This document shows positions 49,197-51,982 of a DNA stretch of 51,982 nucleotides, in pieces. Numbering within the stretch: position 1 is the stretch's first letter; each line of letters starts with the position of its first letter. The stretch is from NCBI GenBank assembly GCA_964501065.1, contig CAZCRF010000012.1, forward strand, positions 1 to 51,982, read 5' to 3'. Position numbers and translations under genes: made by a program. Under the pieces are notes generated by a model, which was not told the DNA's origin, did not search any database, and was given only the letters and a program-made list of their open reading frames with translations. The stretch is from Hallerella sp964501065 (GTDB taxonomy: Bacteria; Fibrobacterota; Fibrobacteria; Fibrobacterales; Fibrobacteraceae).

Positions 49197-50464
49197 TTTT
49201 CCTCCCGTCCGTGCCTTTCGTTCTCGGACAATTCCAGATTCCGAAAGAATTTCAAATCGTCGAATTCGTTCTTGAGCAAGTTGATGACCGCACCGATCAA
49301 GTAGAGTGAACCCGTCACCAGCACGGGACCTTTCACAGACCGCTCCACCCCTTTCAAGAATTCGGCAGAGAGATTTTCCGACATCCCGACGCGGCAACCG
49401 AAAGATTCGAGTTCCGAAGACACGTCCCCGATTTCGCGGAATCGCGGATAAGGAGTCCGGGTCGCGTGCCATTCTGCGACGAACGGGGAAAGCATAGGAA
49501 TCATTTCGTCGACCGCCTTGTCGCGAAGCGCTCCGAAAATGCAGTGGAATTTTTTCCCGGGATAATCAGCGGCAAGGGATTCTGCCAAACGTTTGACCGC
49601 ATGCGGATTGTGTGCGCCGTCCAAGAGAAAGCGGAAATTCCCGTCCGAGTCGACGAGCCTTTGCATGCGACCCGTCCACAGGGAATGCTTCAAGGCGACG
49701 CGAGCCTTTGTCTCGTCAAAATTTTTCTTCAAGAACAGTTGCGCGGCGGCGAAGGAGAGCGAAGCGTTTTCCACATAATGCTTTCCCGGATTGGGGACTT
49801 CCAAATCTTCGATAGTCCGAGGGAAAAGGATTTTCGCCGGAATGGATTTGACGAATTCCCGGGCATCATCCCGAAGGGAACTGTCAATGCCGCCGACAAG
49901 GACAGTCGCATTCGGAGCGAGGATGCCGAGTTTTTCATGCAAGATGGAAGACTCCGTCTTGCCGAGAAGTTCCGTATGCTCCAGCCCGATGCTCGTGAGG
50001 ACGACAAGTTCGCCCTTGGCCGTCTTCGTCGCATCCAGGCGGCCGCCAAGACCCGCCTCCACGACTGCCGCCCCGACGCGCTTCTCGGCGAAATGAATGA
50101 ATCCGGCAAGGGTCACCGCTTCAAAGAAGGAAACGCGCAAGGCCGACGCCGAAGCAGCCCCTTTGACGCGGAGGAGCAAGCGGTCGAAATCCTCCTCGGA
50201 AATGGGAGTGCCGTTGATGCGGATGCGCTCCCGGACATTCACCAGATGTGGGCTTGTATACAGCCCCGAAGAGATTCCATGCTCGGCGAGGATGTTCGAG
50301 AGGTAAAAAGCCGTCGAACCCTTTCCATCCGTGCCGACGACGTGAATCGTGCGAAACTCCCTTTCCGGATGCCCCAGATCGGAAAGAAGGCGTTCCATGT
50401 TGTCCAAATTGCCAGTCATGCCCAGTGGGGCCAAGGCTCGCAGATATTCAAGACCCTGTTTCAT
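49187..50464 (-). CDS. folC: Folylpolyglutamate synthase / dihydrofolate synthase
   Basis: FolC adds glutamate to folates or dihydropteroate. The 425-residue protein belongs to the Mur ligase fold: YLRALAPLGMTGNLDNMERL, the ATP loop VVGTDGKGSTAFYL, SPHLVNVRERIRINGTPI, VEAGLGGRLDATK, TSIGLEHTELLG and LLDGAHNPHAVKRL. The start ATG 50464 lies just after a -10 box; a TTG 18 bases upstream falls within the promoter. pth follows in the same operon. Confidence 0.94.
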   Translation of the reverse strand: MKQGLEYLRALAPLGMTGNLDNMERLLSDLGHPEREFRTIHVVGTDGKGSTAFYLSNILAEHGISSGLYTSPHLVNVRERIRINGTPISEEDFDRLLLRVKGAASASALRVSFFEAVTLAGFIHFAEKRVGAAVVEAGLGGRLDATKTAKGELVVLTSIGLEHTELLGKTESSILHEKLGILAPNATVLVGGIDSSLRDDAREFVKSIPAKILFPRTIEDLEVPNPGKHYVENASLSFAAAQLFLKKNFDETKARVALKHSLWTGRMQRLVDSDGNFRFLLDGAHNPHAVKRLAESLAADYPGKKFHCIFGALRDKAVDEMIPMLSPFVAEWHATRTPYPRFREIGDVSSELESFGCRVGMSENLSAEFLKGVERSVKGPVLVTGSLYLIGAVINLLKNEFDDLKFFRNLELSENERHGREEKCI

Positions 50465-50501
50465 CACCGGCAAATTTAGCAAGATTCACGGGAGATGCCA
50501 A
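50465..50501 (-). promoter_or_regulatory. folC promoter (leaderless type)
   Basis: TTGGCA (50501-50496), a 17-base spacer and TAAATT (50478-50473, extended TAAATTTG) end 8 bases before the ATG at 50464. The spacing is ideal for a sigma-70-type promoter and leaves no room for a ribosome binding site in the mRNA. Confidence 0.65.
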
Positions 50502-50572
50502 TTCGAAGGCTTCGGGGAAAATCCCACCGGAGAATTTTCTAAACTGAAGACAAATTCCCGCAACGAGGCATT

Positions 50573-51436
50573 ATGAGTTTATCAGCCCTTGAAAAAGCCT
50601 GGAGCGACCATTCCCCGCTTTGGAAGCAGAACCTTTGGGTTTACCCCGTCATCAGCCGCCGGGCGAAAGGCCTTTCCATCGGAATCAATTTGAATTTGGA
50701 CAAACGCTGTTCCTTCGACTGCGCCTATTGCCAAGTGGACAGGACGGTTCCGGGGCCGAAAATCCCAAACAATCTCCAACGCATCGAGTCCGAAATCGAA
50801 CAGTTAATCGAAGGATACCGGGAGAACGGCCTTTCCGATTTTTCACCGTTCCGAGGAGTCGAACGGGAATCGCGGACGATTCAGGACATTTGCCTTTCCG
50901 GAGACGGGGAAAGCACCCTCTCGAAAGAATTCCCCGAAGTATGCCGGCTGATGCGAAAGATGCAAGACAAGTATTCGGAATACCCCCTGCGGCTCACGCT
51001 CATCACGAATTCTTCCAATCTCCATTTACCGGATGTCCAAAAAGGGCTTTCCATTCTCACGGAAAAGCGCGGAGAGATTTGGGCAAAGCTCGATGCGGGG
51101 AGCGAATCCTGGTATCGGGCAATCGACCGTTCCCGGATACCCCTCGAAAGAATCCAACGGAACGTGGAACTCGCCGTCGAAAAGTTCCCCCTCCGCGTCC
51201 AAACCATGCTGTGCCAAATCGGAAGCCTCCGTCCGGACGACAAGGAACTTCTTTTGTACGTCAAGCGCTTGCGTCGGATTTACGAAGCCAATCCCCAGAA
51301 TTTTTTGGGAGTCCAACTCTACGGAGTTGTCCGCCACACGGCCATTCCGGACGTGCATCCGCTAGAGAAATCCTTCTTGGAATCGGCGGCGGAAAGAATC
51401 CGTTCCGAAATTCCCGTCCTTGTCGAAGTCTTTTGA
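50573..51436 (+). CDS. Radical SAM protein
   Basis: The 287-residue protein has the radical SAM cluster motif CSFDCAYC near residue 44, preceded by SIGINLNLDKR and followed by QVDRTVPG. It also has ICLSGDGESTL, the glycine region that binds AdoMet, and TLITNSSNLHLPDV. Such proteins resemble COG0731-like enzymes, but no second Cys cluster is visible and the substrate is unknown. ATG 50573 has GAGG upstream. Confidence 0.85.
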   Translation: MSLSALEKAWSDHSPLWKQNLWVYPVISRRAKGLSIGINLNLDKRCSFDCAYCQVDRTVPGPKIPNNLQRIESEIEQLIEGYRENGLSDFSPFRGVERESRTIQDICLSGDGESTLSKEFPEVCRLMRKMQDKYSEYPLRLTLITNSSNLHLPDVQKGLSILTEKRGEIWAKLDAGSESWYRAIDRSRIPLERIQRNVELAVEKFPLRVQTMLCQIGSLRPDDKELLLYVKRLRRIYEANPQNFLGVQLYGVVRHTAIPDVHPLEKSFLESAAERIRSEIPVLVEVF

Positions 51437-51640
51437 GCCCTTGTCTAATATAGTGATTAGTGATCAGTGGCTAGTGTCAGAGGGAGTAGGGGGTTAGGGG
51501 TTAGAGCCTAGGGGTCAGTGCTTAGTGGGGAGTGAGGCTTGCGCTTTGTGCAATTAGGAATGCATAATGCATAATTCGAAATGCGGAATGAAGAATTGAC
51601 TTGGAAATGGAGTGCTTCGTGAAAAGCAAGGGAAAGGGCG
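51437..51640 (+). repeat. Intergenic low-complexity tract of short near-repeats
   Basis: Words such as GTGATTAGTGATCAGTGG, AGTAGGGGGTTAGGGGTTAG and GTCAGTGCTTAGTGGGGAG, then AGGAATGCATAATGCATAATTC, form a degenerate tandem tract. On the minus strand it reads as the CACTAATCACT-like tract seen at about 625-695 and 18660-18740, so it belongs to the same repeat class. No gene is seen. Confidence 0.55.
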
Positions 51641-51982
51641 TCAACACGAATCGTGTGACAAACACAGCTCGTGTCAAACCTAAGCGTGGCCTTAGACTCG
51701 TTGTTCTAAGCCGCTGAAGCGGCAAGAACATCGGTCTAATGCACAATGCGCCTATCGAGCTGACAAGTCAGCTCTCCCACAGCAAGCTGTGGAGGCGCAG
51801 TAGGCCATGGGAGTGGTTGAAAGGAAGGGAGCCGCGGCCTTCCCATTCGGCTCTACGGCTCAACGGTTCTCTTAGAGAACAGAAACCACCGCCCGTGTCA
51901 ACGGAAAACAGTCCTTGTCAAACCTAAGCGTGGCCTTAGACTCGTTGTTCTAAGCCCGCTGAAGCGGCAAGAACATCGGTCT
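51641..51982 (+). repeat. Hairpin-rich repeat region containing a 66-base direct repeat
   Basis: A 66-base block at 51672-51737 recurs at 51916-51982 with one extra C. Each copy has CTAAG-CGTGGC-CTTAG and a stem of CCGC/GCGG with a TGAA loop. Between the copies lie ACACGA-A-TCGTGT (51644-51656, just upstream), GAGCTGAC-AA-GTCAGCTC (51757-51774), CACAGC-AA-GCTGTG (51778-51791) and GTTCTCT-T-AGAGAAC (51866-51880). The array runs off the window. No protein is apparent. Confidence 0.8.

Noticed and set aside
51672..51982. A CRISPR array
   Set aside because: Only two long copies are seen, with different hairpins between them and no regular short repeat-spacer pattern; no cas gene is nearby.

Overview
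The window is a dense, gene-rich bacterial chromosome segment with moderately high GC. It most likely comes from the Fibrobacterota (Fibrobacter or a close relative such as Hallerella). This is inferred from lipoproteins with Ser-rich linkers, an rpsP-rimM-trmD-rplS block followed by cyclic-nucleotide-binding-like proteins, the form of the division and cell-wall (dcw) cluster, and promoters of the form TAnnTTTG typical of the FCB superphylum. No database search was possible. I see no prophage, insertion sequence, CRISPR array, rRNA or origin.

Layout. 1-822: the start of a leftward gene, then a repeat-rich intergenic region. 823-8456 (+): ribosome and tRNA genes rpsP, rimM, trmD and rplS, two proteins with a cNMP-binding-like domain, then yajC, def, a SpoIID-like lipoprotein and an archaeal/eukaryotic-type tRNA methylthiotransferase. 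8510-9718 (-): argJ. 9838-14575 (+): greA, holA, a Wzi-like outer-membrane barrel, a TrhP-like U32 protein and an orphan. 14898-23619 (+): der, plsY, gpsA, a Cys-rich lipoprotein, a DUF4321 protein, gatA, a P-type ATPase remnant, a COG2509 flavoprotein and an RluA-type pseudouridine synthase. 23718-37243 (-): the dcw cluster, transcribed mraZ-rsmH-ftsL-ftsI-murE-murF-ftsW-murG-murC-ftsQ-ftsA-ftsZ. It lacks mraY, murD, murB and ddl, and a row of MraZ-box-like repeats lies at its promoter. 37470-38761 (+): an outer-membrane protein and an orphan. 38776-40415 (-): a Ser/Thr kinase and a CvpA-like protein. 40858-44121 (+): ilvB, ilvN, rfbD. 44238-50464 (-): tRNA-Arg, a GLUG lipoprotein, guaB, a retropepsin-like protein, pth and folC. 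50573-51436 (+): a radical SAM protein. 51437-51982: a second repeat-rich, hairpin-rich region that runs off the window.

Three signals are not explained by the gene list. First, eight genes have a TAWWTT -10-like box only 6 to 8 bases before the start codon, which predicts leaderless mRNAs, while other promoters lie farther upstream and are often followed by a Shine-Dalgarno sequence. Second, intergenic regions at about 0.3-0.7, 14.6-14.8, 18.5-18.7 and 51.4-52.0 kb share a composite repeat and clusters of very short perfect palindromes with 1-4 base loops. Third, there are five GTGG/TTGG boxes at 10-11 base spacing over the mraZ promoter.

Functionally this is a housekeeping region: translation and tRNA modification (trmD, MtaB-like, TrhP-like, RluA-like, pth, def, gatA), envelope growth (dcw, plsY, gpsA, SpoIID-like, Wzi-like) and biosynthesis (argJ, ilvBN, guaB, folC, rfbD).
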